Shown here one piece after another: positions 37,630-49,042 of a stretch of 64,000 nucleotides of DNA. The number at the start of each line of letters is the position of its first letter. Within the stretch, counting starts at the first letter, position 1. Source of the DNA: Plantago elongata (taxonomy: Eukaryota > Streptophyta > Magnoliopsida > Lamiales > Plantaginaceae); contig JAYMSP010000035.1 of assembly GCA_036897095.1 (NCBI GenBank), forward strand, positions 47,177-111,176, given 5' to 3'. Under the pieces are notes generated by a model. It was not told the origin of the DNA. It did no database searches and saw only the letters and a program-made list of their open reading frames with translations. The position numbers were made by a program, and so were the translations under genes.

Positions 37630-38580
37630 ATAAAATTGGATCGGACTGGCCGGCCTAACCAGTTAAGCTGGGAAACGGTGTTCACCGGTCTGTTGTAGTG
37701 CACAAACTCGAAAAATAACCGTCTTACAAAAAATCGTTCGAGCTGGTGGAAAATCGGTGAAAACCGTCGAACTGCCGGCTTGGGCGGTCGGGAGAAAAGA
37801 AAACAAAATGAGATGAACTCTCTTTCGTTCCTGCTCCTCTTCATTTGTTTTCCTCTTCTTCGTTTCTGCCACTTTCTTCTTCTTCTCTTCCATTGCATTG
37901 TTTCTTTTTCACTTCTTAGTACTTTTCATTTTTCAATTCAAACAAGATGAACTTCATGCCTATCAATTCATCATCCATTATTGTAAACAAGAGAATGGAG
38001 ATGTAAAATGGAGAAAGGTGTAAAGGATAAATCTGAGAAGGGAGAACATGGACTGCGGCTTATTGATAATTTAGGTTATGAAATGAGAAGCAAATGTTGC
38101 TTTATTCATTAGGCTCCTCTTTTATATTACTAGAATACTTGGACTACTTTTCTTTTGAGAGCAACTAGTACTACTTCTCGTTTATTGCTACTTACCTATA
38201 ATACTATATTTTAATCTTATATTATGTTGGAAATGACATTAATGTCATACTATACATTATCATAAAGTTGTTATTTTCACATTATAAGTGTTTAAATAAA
38301 TCGGCCTTAATTAAAAAATATTTTTTACCAACAAACGTGTTAACTAATTTCATATATTATTACCATTTTTATTATGTTAGGAATTATTATAATGTTTATG
38401 TTTAGTTATGAAAATTTTGTGTATGCACTTGTGTTGTGTGTGTGTGTGTGTGTATAAAAGTATTATATATGACGTCACTTCGGCTCAAACGGTTTAAAAA
38501 GGCCTAACATGTCCGATTCCGATTGAACCTTTTTTATGGGGTGGACGGTTTAATTGTCCGGTCCGGCTTTAAACATAGAT
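37630..38580. mobile_element. Possible non-autonomous DNA transposon remnant
   Basis: The left side has GGATCGGACTGGCCGGCC and the right side GTCCGGTCCGGC, GC-rich blocks in otherwise AT-rich DNA, as seen at the ends of some plant hAT-like elements. The inverted ends align only loosely and no target duplication was found. A basic minus-strand frame near 37614-37898 has no recognised domain. Confidence 0.25.
38435..38453. repeat. (GT)n microsatellite
   Basis: A run of about nine TG units is visible. Confidence 0.85.
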
Positions 38581-39720
38581 AAAAAGCTCGTTACGTAAAT
38601 GTATAAGTTTTCAAACAAGTTGAAAAGTTAATTAGTTTGATAAGCTAACAAAGTTAGTTTGTTAGAAAAAACACCTAATTAAATTATTAAATAATTATTT
38701 AACTACCAATTATCTCTCCGGCTAATTTTATTAACTATGATGGATGAAGTGAATAATAAAAATATTCACAAAAGCAAGGTCGGTGGTGCACGCACGCTGC
38801 GGGACCAATTTAGAGAACAAACTCACGTGTACACGCACCAAACTATCCAACCTCGTATGCATTTTCTCAATTTATTCTTACTTCTTACTCAGATTTTGCT
38901 TCTTTCTTTTTTTCCCATTAGATTATATGTTTCAGCAGTTTAAAGGCAAAATAAATTAATCATTTTGACTTATGATGACAATTTGACGGGCAGAATTAGA
39001 GAGTAGTAGAACGACCGGTATTTATATTTAATCACTTTTTAATAAATGGAAAAGAAATTTAATTATCCGAACTTAAAATGATGGGTCCGTCCATAATTTT
39101 GTCAACGGTGTAAATAGATCGGTGGATTTTCTAATGACAGTCGAATAACTATTGCTATGCTTCTTTCAGGGTGACACTGCTAGTTTGAAAGCATCAATCC
39201 AACTCTATGTTAACTCTATTCGATACGGTTGCACCTTAATTTGAAAGATGATTGAATCTCAGGATATTGATGTGTTTCTCCTTTTCTTTTTTATGGTATA
39301 TATGAAAAGATCGCAATGTATGTCTCTAAGGCTCGTTTTCTTCGTTTGAGATAAACCAATTTTATTTGTAGTATATATATAAAAGATAATTAAGTAGAAT
39401 CTATTTGAAGTGAAATTAATAGATTTTCAGGTATAGATGATGGAGATTAAGTTGCCAAAGTGAATCTTATTAACAAGATGATCAAATCATTGATAGACTT
39501 ATGGACTCAGTAAGCCTGGACAGGGCCCAGTACAGTAATGGTTCTGATAGGGCTGAGTTGAATGTGATTATGTGAGCAGGCCAAGTGGCCCATACCCAAT
39601 GGGCTCAAATATTGTCTAGGGGCCGCTAGATGGAAAGTTTTGGGCCTAAAAGAATACAAAACTTAGCCACAAACCACATTCTGGATTTTGAATTTACACT
39701 ACTCAATCGAAGAGTTAGGA

Positions 39721-40060
39721 TGTGTTATCTTCAACTGAGATTTATTGGACTAAATTGAACTGAACTGAATTGAACTAAATTTGATTGAATTGAACTGAAG
39801 TAATATATAAATTATAACGAAGTCGAGCTGGACTGAACTGAACGGGTGTTCTCTTTAACTAAAAATCACTTCAGTTCAGTTCAGTCCAATTCAGGTTGTG
39901 TTCTCTTCAACTGAGATTTACTGAACTGGACTAGGCTGGACTGAACTGAATTAAGGTATAAATTATAACTAAGCTGAACTTGACTGAACTGTACTGAAGT
40001 AATTTTCAGTTGAAGAGAACACAACTCCAGTTCAGTTCAATTCAGTAAATTACAGTAGAA
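39721..40060. mobile_element. GAACTGAACT-rich MITE, about two related copies in tandem
   Basis: The inner element 39895-40025 has perfect 20-bp inverted ends: GTTGTGTTCTCTTCAACTGA at 39895 and its exact reverse complement at 40006-40025. A second, more diverged copy starts at about 39721 (GTGTTATCTTCAACTGAGAT) and joins it at about 39894. Both are filled with GAACTGAACTG and TTCAGTTCAGT words, so the transcript could fold into a hairpin. No coding capacity. The superfamily is not settled. Confidence 0.75.
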
Positions 40061-40336
40061 GAGGAATACACTAGCTTTTGTTACTTTTTAGTTTAAAGCA
40101 CGAATTCTATCTTATCTAGTGAATAATAGGAAGAAGACTCCTCTTAAAGAATGTATTATGAAAGTTTTGTGCTAATAGAAATGCATTCACCTCATTTTTA
40201 AGTACTTTGTATAAGAAGGGAAAGGTAGCTTACTCTATGCAACTCTATTATATGTACATTTAATTAGGAAAGATACAGGAAAGAGAGCCCTTTTACTATA
40301 ACGTAGGAGCAAGGGGTATTATACACTTCTTTCTTC

Positions 40337-40464
40337 GAGAGGGAAACAACCCGGATCACCAGCTAAGGCCCCTAAATGATCGCTCAGTGATAAAGGAGGT
40401 AGGGGTGCAGAGACAGCCAGGAGGTTTGTCTAGAAGCAGCCACCCTTGAAAGAGTGCGTAATAG
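40337..40464 (+). pseudogene. Plastid 23S rRNA-like fragment in nuclear DNA (NUPT)
   Basis: A 128-base block reads as the sense strand of a large-subunit rRNA: GAGAGGGAAACAACCCGGAT, CACCAGCTAAGGCCCCTAAA, GACAGCCAGGAGGTTTGTCT, AGAAGCAGCCACCCTTGAAA and GAGTGCGTAATAG. The words AGCTAAGG, GACAGCC, AGAAGCAGCCA and GCGTAATAG are universal 23S motifs, and the intervening sequence fits my memory of the plastid gene rather than E. coli. Flanks turn to AT-rich nuclear DNA at once, so it is a fragment and not functional. A mitochondrial origin has not been excluded. Confidence 0.85.
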
Positions 40465-41061
40465 TATACAACCTTATTATAAGTTATGAGTTGTGACTTT
40501 TATAATTTCTGAATACTCATAGTCAAATCTCCAATGTGAGTTTAACCATATCCACCATGCACATAAATTACCAGCACACCCGGAGTTTCAGTATTAAAAG
40601 TTCAAAACGTAGTCTAATTATGAGTTCGAGTATTATCGGGCCCCGGCTACAAACTGCTACATTGAAAGTATGTCACATTAATACAGTACCTACTAAAATG
40701 TACCTTTAACCCTCTACCACTACATTAATTATTGTGATAATACTAGCAAATGACAAATAGCTATTGCCAAACAACCAAGACAAAGAAATCACCTAATGCT
40801 ACAACATCTAGATTACAATGTAGCAAGAATGTTTTGGTACGCCCTTTTAATTCTTGTACTCTTCATTAATCAATGCAACTTAGAACCTAATAAATTTATA
40901 TTTAAATTACATGCGACATTAAGTCTGGAGTTAGCAAATACTGACTGATAATTCCTCTCCTAATCATTTACACATTTCAAAGTCGTTCATTTTTTTAATT
41001 TAATAAAGAGGACTTATCACCAACTAATCTACAACCAGACGACAAGTAATACAATAAGTAA

Positions 41062-41165
41062 CAATGAAGTGTAACTCAGTTGGTAAGTCACTTCTCCTTA
41101 AATTAATAGTTTAGGGTTCGAGTCACCTTTAACAGTTAAAGGAAAGGGATAATATAATAAGTTAT
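41062..41165 (+). mobile_element. tRNA-derived SINE
   Basis: An A box (TAACTCAGTTGG, 41072-41083) and a B box (GGTTCGAGTCA, 41115-41125) start 43 bases apart, the spacing of a tRNA gene. The bases between do not fold into a standard tRNA and the 3' part runs into CTTTAACAGTTAAAGG, so it is a SINE, not a tRNA gene. Three related pieces occur at 23440, 48705 and 53598. Confidence 0.65.
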
Positions 41166-41608
41166 GAACTTAGTTATAGTGACGTTGGTAAACTACCCAT
41201 CCATTTTATCATTATGACAGATTCATTGTAGACTAAACAAATTTTCAACCGAATATAGTAATGTAACAATAAATTAGAAAAAATGACTTTGAAACCAATT
41301 GAAATAGACGTAGTAGCAAATGAATACCAAAACCTTTGTTGACTGATCAATTCTGGAATCTGGTGACCATCGCTTCACGCCAGTTTCTAGTTTCATTTTT
41401 CTTATTCATCATGTGATGCGACTTTTCACCAGTTTAAAGAATAAATCATATTGCTATTTAATTTAACAAATTGACTTATAATAATCAATCTTTTCTTTTA
41501 CCAAAAAAGGCTTATCAATTTCAAAATCCGCCGGACAAATTACGATGATTAAAATAGTGTAAATATATATTTTAAAACTACTTTAAATAATTTAACAAAA
41601 AATACTAT

Positions 41609-41757
41609 GGGACTGATTTGCATGGCATTTGGATGAGAATTTTGGTGAAATTGTGTTTGGAATGGAATTGAAATTGGGATATTTAAAGTGTATTTTAGAC
41701 CAAATCACTATTTATCGAGCCAAATGGGTGCATTTAAATGCCTGGCCAATCAGCCCC
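41609..41757. mobile_element. MITE family A, copy 3
   Basis: The ends are GGGACTGATTTGCATGGCAT and GCCTGGCCAATCAGCCCC, inverted with respect to each other. The interior shares GAGAATTTTGGTGAAATTG and GTGTATTTTAGACCAAATCA with copy 1. Noncoding. Confidence 0.8.
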
Positions 41758-42985
41758 ATATGTTTATTTTTATGAGGATTCAATATTAAGTATATAAATA
41801 AATTAACAAATCGAGTACTTCGTCGAAAAAAACAGACACTCAATTAAGAGATCTAACACAAACATTTCAGGTCAACTACATATTCACCTAGTGTTCAAGC
41901 ACATCTACCAACTCTTACGAGCCTTTATACCAAAAACAAACTTTCCTAACTCAATTAGAATCGAGTTTTTGCCCAGTATCAATATATTATAACTCGTATA
42001 AACTCCATATCGTAAGAAGCGTGTGTATTGGTGAGTAGCTAACCCTAACAGTATCATGGGAAGTTGGAACCACTCCAATGTAAGAATCTGCAAGTGTCGG
42101 TAGACTTGCAATTAGAAAAATAAGTTAATTATCTCTAATTAGAAGTTACTGTTGTTTTTAATTGTGGTGGGAAAAATAGTTGGGACTAAAGTGTGATTAA
42201 TGATGTAATTAGTAGGTTAGTCTTAAGACAAAACATACTATAAATTAGTATAATTTGTCTGCTTGAAATGTGTTATTCCGTGTATGTCGGCCAACGTCCC
42301 CATTGGTATCTAATCTGAACCCCACTTGAGCAACCCAATGTCAGAACTTGACTACGCACATATATGTACTTCTTTGCTTGCTCAGCTAGAGTGTCGGTGG
42401 AATTAGCCTCTGGATTAGGCTACTAATCTTCATTAGATGGATCAAACGAAGAGCTACTCTTTTACCGTTTAAAAATAAATAAAATAAAACAAGAAGCTAC
42501 TGCATCTATATGAAATCTATTAATTTTACTATACTAGTGAATCAGTTGTTAAGATTTTATACTGGTTGAGGTGTGTTTAATGAGATCCATGTGACTCCAT
42601 AGATCATTTCGATCGAGTCGGGTAATAATAAAATTCAACTTTAGTATCATGTTGTTACTGAATAGGATTTTATTCGTTTGGTTGATAATTTGTGATCTTT
42701 TTGGTTGACTCATTTTAACTTTTATGAGAATTTGATCAATAGTGGCTCAATTGTTTTTTAGTAGAGTTAATAAACGTGGATTCTCGTTCAACATATTTTG
42801 GAGATCTGACGCGTGTAAATTTAATATGAGATGAACTGTGAACGGTGAGATTCGTTTTATTTCTCGATAAATTGATTATATGTGATCTGCAAGCCTGAGG
42901 TTTTGAAGAGATGTAAACTAATTCGATTACATTGATTTCCGGACGACCTATATTGATAATGTGTGAGAACTAAAAAATTATAAAA

Positions 42986-43195
42986 ACTCCCTTCGTCCCA
43001 GTAGAAACGAAATATTTTTTCGTTTTAATCGTCCCATTACAAACGGAACATTCCCATTTTTAGCAATAACCCAACAATTCAACTCATTATATACCACACA
43101 TATTTTTTCAAACTCATTCTTAATCACATACTATATATTTTCTTAAAAACTGTGATTTTTTCAAATATTTCGTTCCTAGCGAGACGGAGGGAGTA
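42986..43195. mobile_element. Stowaway-like MITE
   Basis: The ends are CTCCCTTCGTCCCAGT and GCGAGACGGAGGGAG followed by TA. This is the classic CTCCCTCCGTCCC inverted repeat of Stowaway elements. About 208 bp, AT-rich inside, no coding capacity. Confidence 0.85.
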
Positions 43196-44752
43196 GTTGT
43201 TATAATGCTACTATCGAACAAATTTCTATTGATTATTTTATTTATTTTTTCTCAATTTTCTTTTATGTAATTCATGACTAAAGTACTATAAATGTTTGAC
43301 TATATATGTTAAGTTGTTTTTATTTCTCCATTATACCAAACTAGACATAAAAATTTGTGGAGTTAGTTATATGCTTATCTCCCTAAACAAGTTGTTATCT
43401 TGTCGAGAGGAAAAGAACCTCACCGTACTTTTGAATTAAGAAAAGGTTTAACTAGCTAGATGAGGATTATGATGTTGGATTAAAAGACGTGATGGTGAGT
43501 TTAACCACTTAATTATTTTATGTAACACATGTCACATGCAACACCGATTTATTTGAACCTACTATTAATACCTACTAGTCTTAGGTGCAAACAAACACAA
43601 AATCCAATCATTAGACAACCTCGGATTTCCCAAAATACCCTCCTGAAAACCACATATCTTCTCCAATCACTGCCCACAGACTTTGAGGTTAACACAGTAT
43701 CCACCCTATACGACCAATTGTCACTATTCTCTTACCTAGGAAAAATCCAAACCTCTTCTACTCCTCTAGTGATCCAAATCCGACTTCACTCAATTTGTTA
43801 GCGATTACAACTCAATATACATCACTAAAAATAAAATGAATTTATCGACATGTACAAACTCAAAAATACAGTGAGTATAGCTCTAACAACAATTGAACCT
43901 TAAAACTATTATTTACAAGTCCTATATGATCATGTTATGCTAGACGAAATAAGTGGATAACTTCACATATAACTACAAATTATCCTTACCACGTACTATA
44001 TGAAATGGACTATGTATGATCATATCCCTAACACATAATAAATTGTGTTTAATTAGTTTTTCATAACACCAAGGAAACAAGTTTTCATTTGAATATACTT
44101 TTGTATCAGAGTCGTTATATGGTGTGACAAGTTTGTTCACACGAGACACATACATATGCATTCGAGTACGATATATGTGAATTTTCAGAACAAACATATC
44201 GGTATATATGTTTGTTAATTTGTTTTATCAAACTTTTGTGTTTGTTAAAATTGAGTGACTATTATAACTTCAAAACTCAGGTATCATACTACATTTTATA
44301 ATCAACAGGTTTACTTTATAATGCCTTAATAATATATGAACTCTTTAGAATTTAATTACAATAGGTTTACTATTTTTCAACTCTAAAACACAAATTTTAA
44401 ATTAAAATTTAAATATTTTATACTGGATATTATTAGTAATACGAGATGCATTATTTATTTGCTAAATCATCTAATTAAAAGCAGACACAATTCTTTTTTC
44501 CTTTCCTTACAAGAATAATGGCGACTACCCCTCTACCCTTTGAACTGGAAGGATCCATCACTTTGGTTGGTGGGTTCATCCCTTTCAACAACTTTATCAT
44601 AATGCAGCAATAATTTTCTCCTCCCTCCCATTAAAACAAAGCAAATTCTTCCAGAATAAACAAGCAAATATCAAGATAATAACAAAACAAAAGATTACAA
44701 TTCACACAACAACAATAATAATAATTCTACTACTGGTTTACTATTAATCAGT

Positions 44753-44760
44753 ATATATAA
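44753..44760 (+). promoter_or_regulatory. TATA box of the BAG gene
   Basis: TATATATAAATG lies about 600 bases before the BAG ATG. It is followed by a pyrimidine-rich leader including a (TTC)n run at about 44833-44852. The leader may contain an intron, which I could not place. Confidence 0.4.
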
Positions 44761-45354
44761 ATGTCAGCTCAAACATGTTCTTGGCTGCCAGTCATACAAT
44801 AATTTTATATCCCCACCATTTTTCCTTCAACTCTTCTTCTTCTTCTTCTTCTCTCTCCAGCCAAGCACAGAGAAAGACAGCACATGAAAGAAAAATAAAT
44901 TGTACCTCATAATTCATTTCTCCAATAAATTCTTTATTCTGTACAAATAAAAATCTCATCTTTTTCATCAATTCACCCACAATAATTGGAAGGGATTCCG
45001 ATTGACCTGATTGATAACGGTTTCCTCTACATTTTAGGGTTCTTGTGAGAGATCTGCAACTCTGCACAGTCCAATTGATAGCAGAGATTCACGGTTTGAC
45101 TGTTTCTTGCTATTGGGAGGTCAAAGCAGAGTAAAGATAAGGGCTTTTTCGTTTCTGGTCAATTTTGAGTTATGGGTATTTGTTTGATTCAACTGTAGAT
45201 CAATTTTTGGTCAATTGGTTTTTGGGTAAAAATAGTTTGTCTCTTGTTTATAATTAGAGGGGACAGATAACAGATTACAGAAGAGAGTTCTGTTTTTGTT
45301 TTTTTGTTGATTTAGTTTTGCCTATACTCTGTTTGTGTGTGTGTGAGAAAAAAG

Positions 45355-47756
45355 ATGATGCAAATGAGGACTAAGAATGATGTACTGCCCCCACAAAATG
45401 GGGAGAAGAAATGGGAGCTCAGGCCTGGCGGAATGCTGGTACAGAAGCGGACTGAGGCTGAGGAGAACACGATTCCACCGCCTCTTAATATTCGTGTTCG
45501 TGTCAAGTATGGTTCGATTTATCATGAGATTCATGTCAGCTCGCAAGCTAGTTTTGGTACTAATCTGAATCCTATTTTTAGCTTTTTGTGATTTTATGTA
45601 CTCCTGTTCTTGATTGATGATGAGGCCTAGCTTAGTTCGCGAAGTTGAGGTCTCAAAGATCGTAGTTTTTTTAACTAATGATGGTTTTTCTTGATTGATA
45701 ATGAGGGTGACTTACATAAGAAGTTGAGGTATCAAAGATCGTATTTTTTTAAACTTATAATGGTGATTTTGACTGATAATGAGGTGTAGTTTAGTTAGGG
45801 AAGCTGAGGTATAGAAGATCGTATATTGATTACTTATGAGTAATTGGCGAAGTTGAGGTCTCAAAGATCATAACTTTTTTGAACTTATGATGATGTTTTA
45901 AGTTGATAATGAGATGTATTGATGAATTTGAAGTCTCAAAATATAGATTTCATATCCTTTACTGTTTGTTGTAATGATATTGGTGGTTTCAGTGCTTGAT
46001 TGCATCATTGCAAACTGACTATGGCTTTCTTGAAGGAGAATCACTGAAGATTATATTTTAGAAAACTGATTTTAGATTGTGAGAACATAAAGCAATATGC
46101 TGAAATAAGTTTAACTGTTTAAGGGAATCAAATCCTTGCTTATTTTTGCAACTGTATTATATGTTTATGCTTTTCTTCTGAAATCATTTGCAAGCACCTA
46201 CTGGATTCACCTGAAATCTACTTTTACTGATTCGGCGTCGTTTTATCATTTCAAAATCATCTAAAGTTTTTGCAGGGAGTATTTGTTATGATTGGTAATG
46301 AGACGTAGTTTAGTTGACAGAGTTGAGGCCTCGATGACTTGTTAAACTTTGTTCCTTGGTGAATTAATGAATGGGGATTTATGCTTTTCTGAAATTGTAC
46401 AGTATGTTGATATGTAGTTGGAATTTGGATTGATAAGGTTTGTTGGGTTGCAGGTGAGTTGAAGAAATTGTTATCCGGTCCAACCGGTTTGCACCACCAG
46501 GATCAGAAGCTATTCTATAAGGATAGAGAAAGGGATTCTAAGGTGTTCCTCGACAGCGTGGGGGTCAAGGATAAATCTAAACTTGTGCTAGAGGAGGATC
46601 CGATTAGCAAAGAGAAACGGTTCATTGAGATGAAGAAGAATGCTAAAAAAGAAAGGGCCGCAAAAACCATTTCGGAGATCAGCTTCGAGGTGGACAGATT
46701 TGCTGGGCGGGTAATTTCTTACTCTGTAGTTTGTTGTGTCTAGTTAATGGAATTGGTTCATTGGTTGTTGATTTAATTGTTTTACATGTTTTGTCTCCGG
46801 TAGGTGTCTGCATTTGAATCTATAATCTCAAAAGGCGGCAAAGTGGTGGAAAAAGATTTGGTGAACCTGACTGAGTCGTTGATGAATCAATTGCTTAGAC
46901 TGGATGGCATAGATGCTGATGGCGATGTCAAATTACAGAGGAAACTGCAGGTTAGAAGTTTATCATGTTCTTGCTCTTGAATTCATCATGTTCAATTTGA
47001 AGTGATATCAAATTTAATCCGACCTCATATTAGTAGTGTTGAAGTAGTATAACATTAGTTAAAGGGTATATCTTTTTGGTTAGGAAACTTGGCCTCAAGT
47101 TCCCATTTTATGTTGTTTTCCTCTTTCAAGGTTATTCAGTGATTGGTTTAAATTTAGTGTGGTCGATTAAGTTCAACAAACTTGAACCCATGCATTTTAA
47201 CTTTCTTCATGTCAAATGATTTGGATGACTTTTCGTGCACTTGGTTTGGGTAGAGAGTGTTAGCTTATGTAGCTTATGGCGAGCCACTTTTGTTCTTCGG
47301 ACGAGAAAAAGGCCTGTAATAACTTTCTATGTCCCAATTTTATAGGTGGCAAGAGTGCAAAAGTATGTCGAGACTCTTGACGTGTTGAAGGTAAAAAACT
47401 CAGAACCAACGAGCAACGGAAACCACTTCCCACAGAAGCCACAACAGCCGCCAACACCCACTACCCCTCGCCAGTCAAATGGGAGCGTATATTCGCCTGT
47501 TCATCAACGTAAGTACTCCAACGGGAGCGTGTCATCCCCAGTTCAAAGTCAAGAACGCAGGCATTCGTTTGGGCAATCATTGATGGATTCACCAGTGAAA
47601 GAACAGCAACCATCAAGACACTCAGCCTCTGGTTCTGATGTTGTGATAACCACACAATGGGAAACTTTCGATGCTGCGCCAGGACCACTACACGGTGCAG
47701 CATCTTCTTCCTCAACTCATCGCGCACAGCCTAGTTTTACATGGGATTTGCTTTGA
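45355..47756 (+). CDS. BAG-family co-chaperone with ubiquitin-like domain, 338 aa
   Basis: BAG proteins bind the Hsp70 ATPase domain and act as nucleotide-exchange co-chaperones. Exons are 45355-45556, 46454-46710, 46804-46950 and 47346-47756; phases close to 339 codons. After KWELRPGGMLVQKR comes a ubiquitin-like domain, about residues 45-118 (IRVRVKYGSIYHEI, ELKKLLSGPTGLHHQDQKLF and KDKSKLVLEEDP). The BAG domain is about 130-215: KTISEISFEVDRFAGR/VSAF, DLVNLTESLMNQLLRLDGID and KLQRKLQVARVQKYVETLD. A Ser/Pro/Gln-rich tail has two similar segments, SNGSVYSPVHQ and SNGSVSSPVQS, and ends THRAQPSFTWDLL. The domain order matches Arabidopsis BAG1-4. An ATG doublet sits at the start; the first was chosen. 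Confidence 0.95.
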
Positions 47757-48189
47757 GTAGGTATTACTATTAGACAAAAATATACGTGCTAGCGTGGATG
47801 TGCATGTTGGATTTGTTTTCAAGTTGGTTTGCCATCTATTTCTCATTCTTTTGTGTATTGTTATAGAGATTTGTTAGCATTCCTTTGATGTGTCCTTCAC
47901 TCGAGGAATAAATGGGGCTATGGCTTCTGATGTTATCTTCATAAGCAGTTGTTTCTGTTGTCCATCGATCTCCCATTGGACTCATTTCTACTTGTAATAT
48001 TTCCGCAACTTATACAATAAATGTATACATAGATCATTTGATTCTGTTTTGCCTACCTGTGCATATACTTGGCAGCTGAATGCTTCTGTTCTGGCTACAT
48101 TTACGGTCACATCATCTCACATTGATGTCTGACCAAAATAAGTATGTTTGGTGAATGAGTACTAGGTTAATTGACTAAATATCTCGTTC

Positions 48190-48312
48190 AAATTCACTAT
48201 CGATAGGCACATTATGTTCTCTTGCGAAGAGTTGTTTTTCCCTTTTACTCTGTTCAAATTCACTATCAATAGGCACATTATGTTCTCTTGCGAAGAGTTG
48301 TTTTCCCTTTTA
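48190..48312. repeat. Two-copy tandem duplication, about 63 bp
   Basis: AATTCACTATCRATAGGCAC, ATTATGTTCTCTTGCGAAGA and GTTGTTTTTCCCTTTTACTC occur twice in direct succession with very few differences, which suggests a recent duplication. Confidence 0.9.
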
Positions 48313-48704
48313 CTCTCTTACCCGTGTTTATACCGACTCTGCTCGGTTTCTTTCTTCTTCCTTTGCTTTTGTAGAATATCTGGAAAAAGAGGTGTGAATG
48401 CATTGTGTTACGTTACCTAAAGCTTGTTACTGTATACACTCTGGTTAAGGAAAGGTCAATCTTTTCCTTATTTGTTCTTGTTGTTGCAGTGAAAGCAATA
48501 ATTGATAGTATAATCTTTATGCTTTGCTTCCTGGAGAGGGTGCAAAAAGGCACAAGAGAACATGAAGCAGAAGGTACACCTGTTATGGAATAACCAACCC
48601 ACCCAGAATAAGTGGACTGCTAGAAAATAATGGAACTTTGTCACTTTAATCATATCAAATGAGCTACTTTAGTTCAATTACGTCTGTGAAATAATTTTCT
48701 TCTT

Positions 48705-48745
48705 TAGACGGTTAAAGATGACTCGAACCCCGACCTATTGATTGT
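48705..48745 (-). mobile_element. SINE fragment (B-box part), minus strand
   Basis: The minus strand reads GGTCGGGGTTCGAGTCATCT and then TTAACCGTCTAAAG, matching the B box and tail of the SINE at 41062. The A box is not present. Confidence 0.45.
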
Positions 48746-48890
48746 ACAATATAACAAATTATATATAGTTATTTATTTAATTATATTGCCTCACATTTTA
48801 ACATTATAAGATATATACCTATAGTATTCTTACATTAGTTACAAACATAAAATATTGTATGGTGAATTCATTCTCTCCTAAAAGTTTAGT

Positions 48891-49042
48891 GGCTGTTTGG
48901 ATGGACATTTGAGTGGGCACTTGGATGGATTTTGGTGAAAATTGTGTTTGGATGGACATTTGAGTGGGGTATTTTAAGTGTATTTCAGGCCAAATCACTG
49001 TTTATCGAGTTAAATGGAGTATATTCACATCCAAACAACCCT
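48891..49042. mobile_element. MITE family A, diverged copy 4
   Basis: The ends are GGCTGTTTGGATGGACATTT and CACATCCAAACAACCCT, inverted to each other. The interior GATTTTGGTGAAAATTGTGT and CAAATCACTGTTTATCGAG matches copies 1 and 3. The terminal sequence differs from the GGGGCTGATTG form, so this is a sister subfamily. Confidence 0.7.

Larger units (their letters stand above)
35480..44740. other. Large intergenic region, about 9 kb, no gene supported
   Basis: The sequence is AT-rich and no open frame shows conserved protein motifs. Supported contents are listed separately: a GC-richer possible transposon (37630-38580), a (GT)n run (38435-38453), a MITE with perfect inverted ends (39721-40060), a plastid-rRNA-like insert (40337-40464), a SINE (about 41062-41165), a family A MITE (41609-41757) and a Stowaway-like MITE (42986-43195). 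The remaining DNA looks like plain intergenic filler. Confidence 0.65.

Noticed and set aside
37614-37898. Basic minus-strand frame of 94 codons
   Set aside because: Lys/Arg content comes from a simple CTT/TTC-rich stretch; no domain recognised.
40337-40464. A functional rRNA gene
   Set aside because: Only about 128 bases of a 2.8-kb rRNA are present and both flanks are unrelated nuclear sequence.
41062-41165. A functional tRNA gene
   Set aside because: A and B boxes are spaced correctly, but the acceptor and anticodon stems do not pair and no standard anticodon loop is visible; a SINE fits better.
43529-43801. 90-codon plus-strand frame
   Set aside because: No conserved motif or gene structure; consistent with chance in intergenic DNA.
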